Shown here piece by piece: positions 22,701 through 35,522 of a DNA stretch of 64,000 nucleotides. Below the pieces are notes generated by a model that saw only the letters and a list, made by a program, of their open reading frames with translations, did not search any database and had not been told where the DNA came from. This DNA comes from Colius striatus. Lineage: Eukaryota > Chordata > Aves > Coliiformes > Coliidae. Numbering within the stretch: the first letter of the stretch is position 1; every line of letters begins with the position of its first letter. Both the position numbers and the translations under genes were made by a program. The stretch covers positions 3,286,001 to 3,350,000 of the forward strand of contig NC_084763.1 of NCBI RefSeq assembly GCF_028858725.1, written 5' to 3'.

Positions 22701-25387
22701 TAAAGCCCTGGCTCTGAAGGTGTAATAATTCAAATGGAAAAGAAGAAGAAAAGAAACCACTGCCAGGTGAAAATTAATAGATCAGGTTCAGGATTGCTGG
22801 AACTGCCCAGCTCGCGCTCCCTGGGGCTGGGCCAGGGGGAGGCTTACACCCAAAAAATGTCATCCTGTGCCTTCTCATTCCCTCTGCCAGGCACTCGCTG
22901 TGTCAGCAGAAATGGGCAAAGTCCTGGCAGGTTCAGTATGAGAATTGAGAAACAGTTGAAGTTTGCTGTAGCTGTGGTCTGTTGTAAGGTTTCTCTGTGG
23001 TTCTTTTACCATGGCAGCTATTAGAACGTGGCCATTCAAAAGGCATAATTGCTTTCAGAGGTATTAATGTCATGAGCATCAACAAAAAAGCTTAATTACT
23101 CTCATAGGTATTAATGTGTCACTCTAAAAACAATAAGATGCAGAAGCACTTTAATTTTGTCCCTAACTTGTGAGCTCTGTCAATGTATGGTCCCTTCCAA
23201 ATTGTTTTCACAGCTTCTAAATGCCCACCTTTCCTTTTCCCCCTCATCCCCTGCACATGATTGATTAAATAAGGAGTTATCAGCCACACTGTGGGTGCAA
23301 AACGGGCTGTAATCCAGAGGGGGAAGAGAAGGAAGCTCCCTTGCAAGAAAATAAATAGCACAGGGTATTTAACAGTGCATTAAGCAAAATAGCTGTTAGA
23401 ACTGTGCTGATAATACAGTGATGAGAGCAGGAAAATGCTGTGTGTGTGTTAGCTTAGTGAAGTGATGGATGAAAAGCTCCGGTTCTGATGCTGTTGGCAA
23501 TGTTCAGTGTGTCCAAGACAGAGGCATTGATAACACAGGGCATCATGCAGAGCTGAGCTCAGGCTTTCCACCTCAGCAGCACGGGATGCAAAGGAGGAGC
23601 TGCTTTACCTGCCCATAGGTGGAGTTCAACTTTTATACTCTAGGGAGGAGAGCAGCAGATCCGTGCCCATTGCGAAAGAGTTACATGATCTGTCCTCCTA
23701 GAGTTACCACTTGCCTCTGTTTATTTGCTTAATTTTCTTAAGGGGGTGATGGCAGAGGTAGAAATATACCCTGGGGGAATAAATATCTCCTCCTAAGCAG
23801 CTTCAGGAGTGCTTCACCCCAGGAAAACATAGTCCTTAAATCAGTGATCTCGACTAGCCCACTACCTGTGATAAAGCAGCTTGCTCCATCTCCGCCTTCC
23901 TGATGTGTTTGGCTGTGGGTGGTAAAGTGGAACTGAAGGCAGGCCTCACACAGCCTGGGTCCCCAGCTGCAACTTCGGACAAAGCACTGTAGCTGTGTGC
24001 AGGGGAGTTTGTGGAAGAGGTAAAATAATGGAGGGCTGGAGGAGAGAGAGGAAGATCTGCACCTCTTGCTTCTCAGCCGCAGTAACAGCACAGCAGGGAC
24101 ATGCATCTTCCATTGAGTCACAATCCAGCAAACCTGAGCCATGAGATCCTTTTTGAAGCCTGTGGAAATTTTGCAGCCTGCCAGGACTGCAGGATCAAGT
24201 TTTTTACTACTTCATTTGCTTAAGAAAACTCTTCTCATCTAGTTTAAAGGGCAAAACGATACAGAATACCTCGCTGTGGTATATGAGGTCTGTGCCAACA
24301 AGTAATTCTCCTGACACAGAAGGTAAGACTGTAAATTACAATCACATCACAAGGTATTGTGGTGTCAGTGTTATGACTTGAAAGGAGCCTTTTGCCTGGG
24401 TATGCTTAAAGACAAGTCCAGTACTCACTGATGCTTGCATATTCTGGTAGCTGTCCTTCTCCTTTCTTGTCTTAAAAGGTTGTTTCTAGATGTATTGTTG
24501 GTTGGGATTAATCTGGGTGAGTTTGTAGGCGGTTTTGTAAAGCAGCATGGCTCCAGGATTGATCTCTGCCAGCCCAAGGGGTGGTCTGATGGTTTGACAC
24601 CTCTGAACTCGCTGGAGCTGAGTGGCACCTCACTCACACACTCGGTGGGTCGGAGCCAAAACTTTTTACATGGGAGTTCTTGCAGAGAAGCCTGGATGTG
24701 TTTACATCTCTCCCTCCCTCTCTGTCTGCCTTAATTATTTACTATAGCCCTGAGACAACAGGTTAATACGCAATTCTCAGTTGACAGAGGCCTCTGGCAC
24801 TCTTGCTTTATACTTAAGGAGAAAAAATGGTGTTACCACAGCAACTGCTGTACCACCCGGTGCTGAGCAGCTCTCAGCTGTGTAGCACTTCTGAAAGCAC
24901 ATTGGACAGATTTTTAAAGTGCACATAGCTAAAGTGAGGATAGGAACTTAACACTTGCTGAATGCTGCAGTACGAGGAGAGCATGAATTTGTTCCCAAGT
25001 TGAGAAGAGTCCTTAATGGAAATAATTAGCAATGGCTCTGGTTCAGCAAGCTGCTTTGGCAGATGCATCATTTCAAGCCTACATGCAATCCCTTTGAAGT
25101 TGGTGGAGTTGTGTGTAGGCTTAGAGTTTCCACAGGTTCAGGAGCTTTGTTTTGCAGGGGACAAAAATGACACTGTTTAAGGGAGAGATGGTTTTGAGAG
25201 GCTCCAGCGGCACTGGTGTGACTGGTGAGGGCAGATACTTGGCATTTCTTGACAGTGAGCTGCTGAAGATGATTGAAGTGGAAGTCAGGAGTAACTGGAA
25301 GTATCAGAAGCTTTGATTTATGGGTGTGAATTTCAGACAATGTTTCATCTTCTATTTGGGTGTCTCCCGTATTTGATAGCAAGGAAA

Positions 25388-25425
25388 CGGTGTTGAGGTG
25401 TGTGCACGGTGTTGAGGTGTGTGCA
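25388..25425 (+). repeat. 19-bp perfect tandem duplication
   Basis: CGGTGTTGAGGTGTGTGCA occurs twice head to tail without mismatch, so it is probably a young slippage duplication. No function is apparent. Confidence 0.9.
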
Positions 25426-28171
25426 CGTAAGGATGTTTTGCTGTCTGTTAAACAGAGTGGTACACTCTGAGTGTTCCTGTACAATAGAAAAAGGTCATTG
25501 TTGTAGGAGAGGCAAGACAACTAGACAAGACTAGGGAAACTTTTAAGCTAGTCTGGACTCAGTAAGACTATTACCTTATTGAAAACTTGGTGGTGTAAGG
25601 TCAATATCCTACTTAGGAGTTTTCCTTTTAAGACACTGTGACATAGGAAGACCTCAATTTCAATTAACTGCTAATGAATTTACTGTGGTTTTTTGTATTC
25701 TTAATCCTTACCAACTCTTAGAAAGAGCTGAGTATCTGTGTATTAGTAAAACTACGTGTAAGTGCTTTAAAAAGCATACTTGTGATTATCAGGAACGACT
25801 AGTTACAGGTGATTGATTGCTCTTCTCTTGCTACCTTTTCCCCCACAGCTACTGTTTGTGTGAGGTTGCATAAACCAAGATCACAGATGCAGTTTTCTAA
25901 TTCCTGAAATAAGCCCCAGGAAAACACTATGCACATGTGCTGGTCCCTTTCCCTAATGACAGGAGTTTCTGGATGGCAACTTCAGTCTTTGAAAGCATTT
26001 TGAAATCGCCCCACAGACAAAAATCTGCCCATGTGCTGATCTGAAGCTCTGTTAAAATGACTCCTGTGCTCTGCAGCCTGAGTTTTAGTCTCCTCTACTA
26101 CTGGCATCTCTTGTCCTTTCTCCCCCACGAGGGTCTGTAGTTGGGTAACGGAGGAGGGAGCACTGCAGAAGTTTCACATGTGCTCTAGCTGGATGTGCAG
26201 GGCTGAAGCCATGCCCTGGTGAAATGCATGTGAAAACTCACCAGTTTAGCCGGAGAGCTAAACTTCATTGTCACTCTGACCTTCTTCCATGAACCATCCT
26301 ACAGCCTCAGTCCACAGTGCTTGTGGAATTTGTTGAGACAAAGTGAAAGTCACTAAGTGAAAGACAGGGACAGCAACTGTATCCTGGGACTGGAAACTGT
26401 GCACGGGGCATCTTTGCAGCACTGCCCAAAAGATGAGGAAAGCTGAGCCACGTTGTCCCTAGGAAGCCTCTTCAAGTAACTCAGCTTATTTCTGGGATAA
26501 ATGTGCTGGGGGGGACCCAGTGCACGAAGGATTTTCCATATGACTTGCAGTACTGTATTAAATTGGCACGTTTTTAGTGAAGGTGCTCAAACACCTAAGC
26601 TGCAGTCAGTTTGTAGTCAGAAGCAGACCTTTTAACATCATATTTTGTCATTTTGTGTTCAACATTTCCAATGCACTGCAGCAGTACTTCTGCAAGCAGT
26701 GGTTTAGCTCAGCAGTGCACATACACCTTTAAAAACACAGCCCATCTGCTTGGTGTCTAATTAATCAATGGTAAACTCAATCTTACATGAGGAATGCTTT
26801 CCTGCAGTAGCAGGGGTTTAAAAAGCTGGTTTGGATGTATATTAAAAATGCTTTTGGAGATGGAGAGACAGAAAAGCTTAGAAGTCTGATGATTGTTTAT
26901 CTGAAAGGAGTTCCCAGAGGCAGAGGAACTGGGTTCCCCGTTTGTAGTGGTTTCACCAGGCAGGGAATTTATTTGGTCGTCTGCTTACAGAGACATCGAG
27001 GGGATGATCTGTTTGAAAGTTAAAGGCACTGAAATTATTCCAGCATACAAAGTTTAGGGTCTTCCTTGAAGGATGCTGTGGCAGATAGGGTTGCTACACG
27101 AAGAAGACCTCCCTTACTCACAACCTAGGCACAAAGTGCAAGTGAGTAGCTGATGTCAGAGGGAGGAAGCTTCACCGAGCTGTAGCAAGTTGCTTCGTAG
27201 GCTCCATATTTCATTGCACTGAAGGCATTTATAATGCCTGGCACTGCTTGTTTAACTGGCATATGTTCCCTGGCTGTGTTTCCCATTGTGGTATGCTGAA
27301 AAGGAGAGAGCTTGCTTTAGCTATGGGCATGAAACAGGAGGCTCCTGAGAGTCGTGTAAGAAAGTCTTTAGTCTTGCATGGTAGTTTGATGTCTATGGAG
27401 GAACAACAAACATTTGCCTGTGCAGTAGGCAGCTGCATGGGGAGCTCTTATCAAAAGCTAACAGTCCCTTTGTGTGTGCAGGTATGGAAGTGGGGCAGAG
27501 TGTCAGTCTGAGCAGCACCATGGTATGAAGACACGAGGGCACGTCCTACCCTTGGGCAAACCCCTGCCACAGCCCTGCTGAAGTGAGGAGGGACTGCACT
27601 GGGACTGAAGGCAGACCTGGATTTACAGCCATGGAGAACAGTGTTCCAAAGCCAGGGGTGCAAGTCTTTCAGGTTTGCTCCCAGTCTGGGCTGCCTGGCC
27701 TAAAGGGCTTGTGGCAAAAAAACCACACGACCCAACCCAAATCCAACTTGTCCTTTATGAATCCAAGCTCCTGTACAGAACTCCACTGCAGTACTCTTCC
27801 AATTACTTTTTGTTGGTTTGGGTATTTATTTCATGCATGGAAGTGATAATCTGTTGCAGGTAAAGCAGGGGATTTTGGTTTAGTGCCTCAGAATATGTGC
27901 TGGTACAAGTATGGCCAAGAAAAGAAAATACAGGTGAGGAACTAAAATTACCTGAATCCAAGTGTCAGATCTTCATCAGACTCTGGATTTAGGGGAGAAG
28001 TGGAAGTTGGTTTTGATTTTGTTTGGGTTGTGTAGGGATCAGAATGCAGGATTTCCCCTGAGACAGTCAAAAGAGGATTATAAAATCAGGATCTGTGTAT
28101 TGGCATTGTCCACACTGTCATATAGATTTGATATGGTCTAAGCCCCACCCAACCCCCAACCCCAAGTAATT

Positions 28172-28195
28172 GCATGTAATCAAGACATTACATGC
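28172..28195. repeat. Perfect 9-bp inverted repeat with 6-base spacer
   Basis: GCATGTAAT at 28172-28180 and ATTACATGC at 28187-28195 are exact reverse complements around CAAGAC. Each arm resembles a POU or homeodomain half-site. It could be a paired factor site or a small hairpin, or chance. Confidence 0.6.
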
Positions 28196-28483
28196 TCCAG
28201 ACTAAAGAAATGACCTTTTTTTACCCCCCTCTGGGCATTGCCTTAACTGTAAAACAAAGGGCAGGTGAAGCCACAGCAAGATGCAAGTGCTGGGGGGTCT
28301 GAAAAACCTCGTGCAGGTGTGGAAATCACCCAGGAATCTGATGCTTTTGGGAAAGGTGTCTGTTAATTGACTTTCCAAGGGTAGGCATGGGCTTGGGGGG
28401 CTGCCACTGGCTGGGAGCTGCCTTCTGAGAGCCTTGTTTGGGGATGCTGGGCAGGAAGGGCTGTGCCCACCCTACACTGCACA

Positions 28484-28584
28484 GCTGGCCCCCTTTGCCT
28501 GCTGGCCCCCAGCCCCCTTGCCTGCTGGCCCCCAGCCCCCTTGCCTGCTGGCCCCCAGCCTTCTTGCCTGCTGGCCCTGCTGCA
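28484..28584 (+). repeat. 23-bp minisatellite, about 3.7 copies
   Basis: Units beginning TTGCCTGCTGGCCCCC start at 28495, 28518, 28541 and 28564. The first two full units are identical, and the third and fourth diverge at their ends. This C-rich repeat yields the artefactual periodic peptides seen in all frames here and is not coding. Confidence 0.92.
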
Positions 28585-31500
28585 CCTTTGCTCTGTGGCC
28601 CCAGCTCGGCGGCTGGAGCGGTTCCAGTCTCGTTGATAAGCTGGGAGGTTGTGTTTGGGTTCGGCGTGGCTCACCGTGGTGTAAAACCAGGCTAGGTGAG
28701 GGATTGTGTAACCTCTTCCTCAGGGCCCTCTGGATTTGCCCATCCATAGTGTTTTCTTACAAAGTCTGTCAGGGTTTGTAAGCTGTGGAGCAATAAAATC
28801 CAGGAATGGGGAGGGAAGGTGGGAAGACTCTATTAAGCTTTGAACTACATGTTGTCCCCAGACTGCCATTAGCCATGGCTGTGTATTTATTAGTGCTCAG
28901 CTTTGGGATGTTCTGCTTTCATTAATATTGAGAATTAATCTGCTCTGTGGGTTTTTTTTCTGCAGCATTAGCTGCAATGCTTCTGCTGAATACAAATTAG
29001 ATCTCTCTGCTGCAATCCAGGCTCAGCTGTGGGTAGAGGTTATTTATGGGGCACGTGGAGTAGTGGGTTTTGGTTTGGGAGGGTGGTATCTGGGGATTTT
29101 TTCATGGTGGTTGCTTTTTTAAGTGACACTACAGCATGGCAGGTTAACAGGTGGGTTATTTACATCTCCCTTCTTGCCGTTCCTTTTTAAAGCATTCGAT
29201 CCCACAGAGGCTTATCAAAAGAGAATTTGGCCCTTTTATACGTGAGCAGAATCTCAGGACAGTACTTGGTTTGCAAATCTGACACGTATTCTGAACACAA
29301 AAGGGCTTTGTAAGCAAAAAAACTAGCCCTGCAATGTCTGGGAAGCCTGCAGAAGGTGCTGAGCCACTCCTGCCCTGGGTGAATGTCTTACAAGGGTACT
29401 GGCAAACTGGCCGGATTGAGCCCTGAAGGAACGAGGTGGAGACTTCTCCCTGGCCCAGCAACAGAGTGCCAGTCTTGGGTGTGTTGTGTTTGCTTTCTTG
29501 TCTCCCAGGCTGAGATAGCTGTATTCCTTTGCCCAGCCACTTGCCCATTGCCCTCATCCCTGCCTGTGGATGAAGCCCTGTAGGAAGGAAAAGCAGGTTG
29601 TAGCTGAGTAGTTTGGGCTTGCTGTCGTCCAGGCAGCAGCGGAATCAAATCACAGGATTTGATTCCAAAGGCACTCCCTCCCCACCAGTTTTATTTCTTT
29701 TTAGCTGATGTTAAATAATGTGTGTTGGACAGGCAACACAAACACCCCCCCCCTTGGTCTTCCAAGCGTTTTGGAAACGATTGGCAGAGAAAATGGTTGT
29801 TCTTCAAGCTTCATTTTGCATCTGGGTCCTGAGCCACGTTTTATTGGTGATTTAAATCCATTAGAAAGAGAAACAAGCCTCCACAGATCCTGTTATGTAC
29901 AGCAGCTTCTCTTCTAAATTTGAAGCTTAATCATGCACAAACATTGACTTGACCAATATTGCTAGTGGCATTCCTGTTAAGTGGCTGGTTAAAGGCTTAA
30001 TGACCCCTTTGAAACCAAGTCCTCGCTTTCTGTTGCATATTGACAGTATCCTGTGATGGGCAATTGAATTCTTTTCGATGTGCTGGTTTGTCTGCTCCAT
30101 TTCCCACACTGGGTAAGATGGAGCTGTTTGGTCAGGACACATGGCCACATGCCATCAGCGCCTGGCTGGCTCATGTAGCATCCTCAGGGGTTCTGCTCAG
30201 ATTTGGTGAGCTCTTGTTAACTTGCTTTCTCCATCATCGTGGCAATAAGTCAGCAGTTGCATGAGGAATGCATATGATGCAAAGGAAAATCCCTGAGGCC
30301 TGGGACCTGGGTAGGGTTGAGTGTTTTCTTTTGGTGAACCCAGTCACCTGGAGGTTGGCTTGTGGTGAGCTCTGAGGAGGAAAGGCAGGGAGGCCTTAAA
30401 ACTGAGTGTTGCCCCATGACCTTTCCTGGAGTGGGCCTTTTGTCATATGGCTGAAGGGTGGAGAGAGCAGAAACCACCAGGTAACTCAGTTTCTTTGTAT
30501 CTGTGATGAACCCAAAAGTTGTGCCCAAAAGAGACCTAAAATGCAGCTGATGGAAAAAGCTAGTTGGAGGTTTTGTAATGGGACAAAGAGCTGGAAGCTT
30601 TGGGGTGAAGCATGCAGGGATGCTCATGTTTTATGGCACTTAGCAGCAGCTTAGCCCAGGCCAGATGCTCTGTGCTTTTTGTGTGTGCTTGGAAGTCTCC
30701 TGCTTCCACCAGACAAACATCTGCATCACCCACTGGCACCGACTGCAGCCTCGGGCTGCTGGGTGAACATCTCCAGCTAAACACCGAGCAGCCCCAACCA
30801 AAGCAAACGGCACTTTTGCACCTTGTCATTCCCAGTTTCTCTTCCCATTGTGGAGTAAATTAATTTTAAAAGGCAGCTGGTAAAACCAAGAACATCCTGA
30901 ACTTGGCATCGATCCTCCTATGCAAATCTGGGGCTCATAAAAGACTTGGAGAGGGGATGAAGCAGCTTTGGGAAGAGCCGCTGGCCACTGCCCAGGACAG
31001 CTGCTGGGAACGGGCTGTTGCACCCGAGGGGTCTTTCCTCCTCCCTGCCCTCGTCCAGGGAAAGACACACTCCCAAAAGCAAGGGCTGAGCGCCCATTCT
31101 GCTCCTGGGACCAGCAGAAGGGATGAGAGAACATGTTTGGAGATGCCAGCCTGCAGACATGAGAAGGGGTGAGCGTTTGGATGTGTCAGTCCACTCTTGG
31201 GGGACACTGGGCGGTTGGAGTGTCGGGTGCCCCACAAGCTGTGTGTGTGACCAAAGGGGAACTGCTGCTTGTGTAGGCAGCAAACCTCTCCTGCAAAATC
31301 TCTCTTTGCTCATCCCACGCTCCCAGATCAAGCACAGAGCTGCCCTGTGTCTCCAGCAGATCCCTCTGCCCCTCGCCAAAGGGTTTGTGTGCCTCTCCTT
31401 CCTTCCTCCTCCAGAGCAGCGCTGGGGAGAGCTGAGGGAATCCTCAGGAGAGTGGAGCAGGGTCGTTGGGCTTTGGCAGGCCCGTGACCAAGGAGGTTTT

Positions 31501-34500
31501 TGAGGCCCCAGTTGTACTTTTGGAAAGCTCATTGTCACATTCCATAGGAAGGAGCTTTGCTTACAAGGGAAGAGCTTGCTGCCCCTGATTTGTGGAGACA
31601 TCCAGTGGGTCTGTACCCTCCTGTGGTTGATTCCAAGACCAGTAGAGCTACAGTTACTTTAAAATCCTAAATCAAAGGGTAACTCTCCTTTTTCTTCTTA
31701 AGCAGCGCCGTTTGTCTGTTCACAGGGTTTCAGAGAGGCAGCAAAATTACTGTTGGCTTTCCCACAATAAATCCCTGACCTTCCCCACCATTTAAGCATT
31801 AGCAGATTCCCTGGGCTGCCTATGGGGGTGGAGAAAGGGAGCTGTGGAGTCACACGCACACACTGACACACACGTTTGTTAGGAGCTTCTAGCAAGCCCT
31901 TGGCCTGCAATCCGAAGGCAGCGTTGGGAGGTTTTGTTTCCTCCTCTGCACAGCGCTGGATGTAAAACAGCAGTGTTGCAAAACAACGTTGTACAAGCGA
32001 TGTCAGAAGCGTCTCTGGACGGCTCTGAGCGACTCCAGCTCTCGAGTTCCCCGGGGCAGACGTGTGGCGTGTGTTGGAGCGTGTCCGTGCATCCCCCTGC
32101 GCCCAGCCCAAAGGCTTCTCCTGGTACTCGGCTTCTTCCTTCCAGCTCTCCGTGTTCACACAGCGATCCATCACCCAGCGAGTTGACACCTCAGCTGTGG
32201 CTGGTGCTGGAAATGGAGCTTTGTTCCCCCTGGGTGTTTCCACGAGCAGCCCGTGCGCTCCGGGCGGGCTGATGGCTGTGGCAGGAGTGCTGGGCGCCGG
32301 CGGTGCAGGGCAGGCAGGATGCTTTCAGGGCTGCACACATCTGCTGCCTCTCTGCCGTGCTCGCAGCAGAGCAGGGGGGGATGTTTAACACTTGAGATAT
32401 CTTTTCCAGTTGGGATGCTGGGCTGCAGCTTGTTTGGTACGTTAGCGTCACGTTTCGCAGTGAATCAGCGGTGAGGCTGGGAGCAAACAGTGAGCAGGGC
32501 AAGCGAGGATGAGCCGATCTGCGCGAGTTACGCTCCTGCTCAGGTGGAAATAGCAGCTGAGAGTCGCAGCCACGGCCGATCCCAAGCGTTACCTCCGAGG
32601 GTAAAGCAGACGGGACGGCGTCTGCGCCCTTCTCGTGGCTGAGAAGACCTTATAAATTGCAGAACACGCTGAAAACAGAGCAAAAACACACGGTGTATTA
32701 CAAATCCAGAGGGACCACTGGCAGTTACCCGGTTTTGCTAGGCTAAGGTTACATGCCAGGATGGAAAATATGAGGCTGTCCTTAGCCTGTATGTTCTGCA
32801 GTAACATTTTATCAGCAGGCACAGTCTCATTAAATACACCCCATCGGCTCTGCTGGGGCTGCCAATTTTCGAGTGGAAACATTGTATTAACTTGGCTGTT
32901 CCCTGCAGGATATTACTCTTGGAAAATTATAACAAAGTGAGCGATCCCCCAAATCAGCATTTTTCACTTCTAGCAGGCCATAATTTACAGTACAGTATGG
33001 ATGGATGCCTGCCTGGAGAGCTCCCAGCCTGCCCCTTGCTGCGCTTGCCTAAAGAAAGCGGTTGTGTCTTGAATGGGCGCTGCAGGTCAGGTCCATGTGG
33101 CCTCTGTTTCACTGTGTAACAACTCATCATCAAGAGTCTGATCCCAGAGTGCAGGTCCCTTGCAGGAGCACAGAGAGTCTCCTTCACACCGGTGGGCTTC
33201 CCCGCTGCCGAAGGTAAGGAGGTGGTGATGTCCCTCACCCCATCAGATCCCAGCCTGCAGGAACTCCTGAGAGGTGAAGGCTTTCTAAGGGAAAGGAAAA
33301 GAAGCTCTCCAAGTGCTAAATAACAATCCACCCCAAGCTTTGTCACGAGACATTTCAGGGCACTCAAGTGACTAAGCAAGTCATCTCCTCGCTCTCTAGA
33401 AGTTTAATCCATGTAGCATCTGCGGTTGCTCACTTCAAGACAACGTGGTGGTTTGAGTTTTGGAAGCTTTAAATAAGCAAGTGTCCTGAACATTTTGCTG
33501 TTGCAGGAAAGAGAGAAGAAACCTTCCTATTTCTCCCTCTCTTCTCCTGCAAAGTTCAGCGCTTCCCCCCCCTGTTGATAGGTAGGGTCCTCTGAGTAGT
33601 TGTTCCCTTTTGTTTGCACAACACTTTGTATCAGCAAAACAGAAAGGCAGCTCAAACTGTGTATTTTGGCAGCTTCTATTCAAGGAGGGAATGCAAATAA
33701 CTAAATAGTAGCACTCCAGCAAAGTTCTGAGTCCTGAGGGGGAACCAACCCCTCGTGTCCACAGAGGTGTGGCTGCTGGTGCATTTCTGTGTGTATTGAC
33801 TTACACATACCCATGGAAACGTGTGTGGATGTCCCGTTTGTATCTTCACCCAGTAGCTGCATGGAAACCTTGATTCTTTAAGAACATTACCTATAGGTTG
33901 GGGTGTTTTTTAAGTGGCCTTAGTCTAGCCTGTTAGCAGTGGTTTCACAATGGGAGGGAGAGCTATTCCAGTGCCAGCCTTCGACACACAGGCTATGGGT
34001 TATTGTTGCACGCTGAAAACTACAGTTTACTTGGGGAAGAAGAGTTTAGGGGTTTGTTTTTGTCCAGGTTCTTTGTTTCCTGCTGGAGTATTTTGCAGAG
34101 TCTAGGTGGGAAGAGTATGCTCCCCTTAATAACACCGGAGATGGAGAGAGGGGGCAGAAATGGTCTGCGTTAGCCTCATTCATTCCCATCAACTCCAGTA
34201 CGGCCTCTCCCTTTCATATTCAGTTTCATTTGACTTAATATTCTGCTTCAAAAGACAGCAATTAAACAAAAGGCCTGCGCTTTGTGCCAGCATCTTTGAA
34301 GCCAACCATGAGACTCCATTCCCAGAGGATGAAAGATCATTTACGAGGAGGCCTGAACTTTCTAGTGCGTAAACAAAGTGTAAGTGGATGGTTTTAGTAA
34401 AGGGCTGTATTATTAATAATTGTGTTAATTACCTCCTGTGGGCCCCTTGATATATCTTTTGCATTATTGTTCCACTACCAGCTCAAACCTTTTCTGCACC

Positions 34501-35522
34501 AGGGAGATGTAGTGAGTGATGGCTGCTCATGCTGCTGCCTGGAGAACAGGTGAAGCTGCCAGATGTTTGTTCTATTTTAAAGACAGAAGGCATCAGGAAC
34601 AGTTCGATGCCCCCTGCACCCTGGCAGGTGGGGAAATTGTGTGGAGTGAGCTTTTGAGGGGATGCTGGAAAGTCCTGTGGTTGTGCCATTGGGGTGAAAG
34701 GACCTCCTCGGTGGTTTGACTTGCCATACTTCACATGAAAATACACCTACAAAGACTAGGTTTTCCATGCCAGATTTGTTATTAAGAGACAGCATGTTGG
34801 ATGCCTTTGTGGGTGGGCTCGTAAAAAGCTGATCTTGCTTCATGTTCTTTGCATAATGAAGAAGAATAAAAAAACAAAAACACCTCAGGGGGATCGTGAT
34901 AATGGAATCCTAATTCCCAGGTATTTAAGCATATTAATGTCTTTAAAGACAAGGCCAGAAACTGTTGGGAACAGCCAAGGACTCTGCACATATTTGTGGG
35001 AGGGGGAAAAAACACTTCACAGCCTTTTTCAGTTTTTATGTATAATAATCCAGTCTTCTCGTTGTTCCTTGAGAACATAATGTGAGCTGCTGGATTAAAC
35101 AAACAGGAGCAGCATACAAAATATTGATCTTGATTTTCAGCCCTACCACTCGCTGAGGGGAAAGCAGATGCTCCCTCTATGGTTGCAACTCCATGGAAAC
35201 TCATTTCATCTCCGTGGAGTTGAGAAGGAGAGAGGTGCCTTATCATCCTTCACAGGTGGAAGCACAGGGGACCCATGCCAGAGCTCAGCCCTTAAGCTCA
35301 GGTGCTATTTTACAATGACACCCTGCAGTAGTTTGTGCCTCTTGAAGATATGTGGGATTACAAAATGAAGATAAGGTTGGTAACTAGCACAGGGCACCGT
35401 GTTAGCTGCAACTGAGCCTGCTGTGCAAAGAGAGAGGGAGTTGGAAGCTGAGAGACGAGGCAGCGGTGAGACTTGGTGGAAGGTAGATCTTACTTGCTGC
35501 CTTCCAGCTGAAAGGTATGATG
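28585..35522. other. EGFR intron 1 segment, including a GC-rich domain
   Basis: From about 30,900 to 32,640 the DNA is GC-richer than its surroundings and ends in a CpG-island-like block (31985-32640). A strong splice-donor-like AAG|GTAAGG lies at 33211-33219. Long open frames of 227 codons (30918-31601, minus) and 181 codons (31698-32243, minus) show no recognisable domain. The rest is ordinary intronic DNA. Confidence 0.65.
31985..32640. promoter_or_regulatory. Intronic CpG-island-like segment
   Basis: I count about 46 CpG dinucleotides in about 655 bp at a GC content near 58%, an observed/expected ratio of about 0.8 by eye, far above the flanking intron. It lies 20.6 kb downstream of exon 1. 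Such intragenic islands often mark alternative promoters, non-coding RNA promoters or developmental enhancers. Neither a conserved exon nor a TATA box is recognised, and direction of transcription, if any, is unknown. Confidence 0.6.

Larger units (their letters stand above)
19717..28483. other. EGFR intron 1 segment
   Basis: Mostly unique AT-leaning intronic DNA with no exon recognised. It holds an A-run at 20571-20578 within A/C-rich sequence, a 19-bp duplication at 25388 and an inverted repeat at 28172. Two AT-rich stretches, 22530-22740 and 23040-23120, have dense homeobox-like words and are candidate regulatory elements. Open frames here reach only about 150 codons. Confidence 0.65.

Noticed and set aside
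23185..23205. GGTCCCTTCCAAATTG resembling a CR1 3' end
   Set aside because: Neither the ATTCTATGA tail nor the preceding CR1 block is present; a single 12-base match is not enough.
30918..31601. 227-codon open frame on the minus strand in intron 1
   Set aside because: It lies in a locally GC-rich stretch with fewer stops. The translation shows no known domain, signal or repeat, and a frame of this length is not surprising in 64 kb.
31698..32243. 181-codon open frame on the minus strand overlapping the intronic CpG block
   Set aside because: No recognisable family. Overlap with CpG-rich DNA explains the lack of stops. A real exon there would need transcript evidence.
33449..33480. GTGGTGGTTTGAGTTTTGG, also reminiscent of avian LTR starts
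   Set aside because: No LTR end or internal region follows, so the likeness is probably chance.
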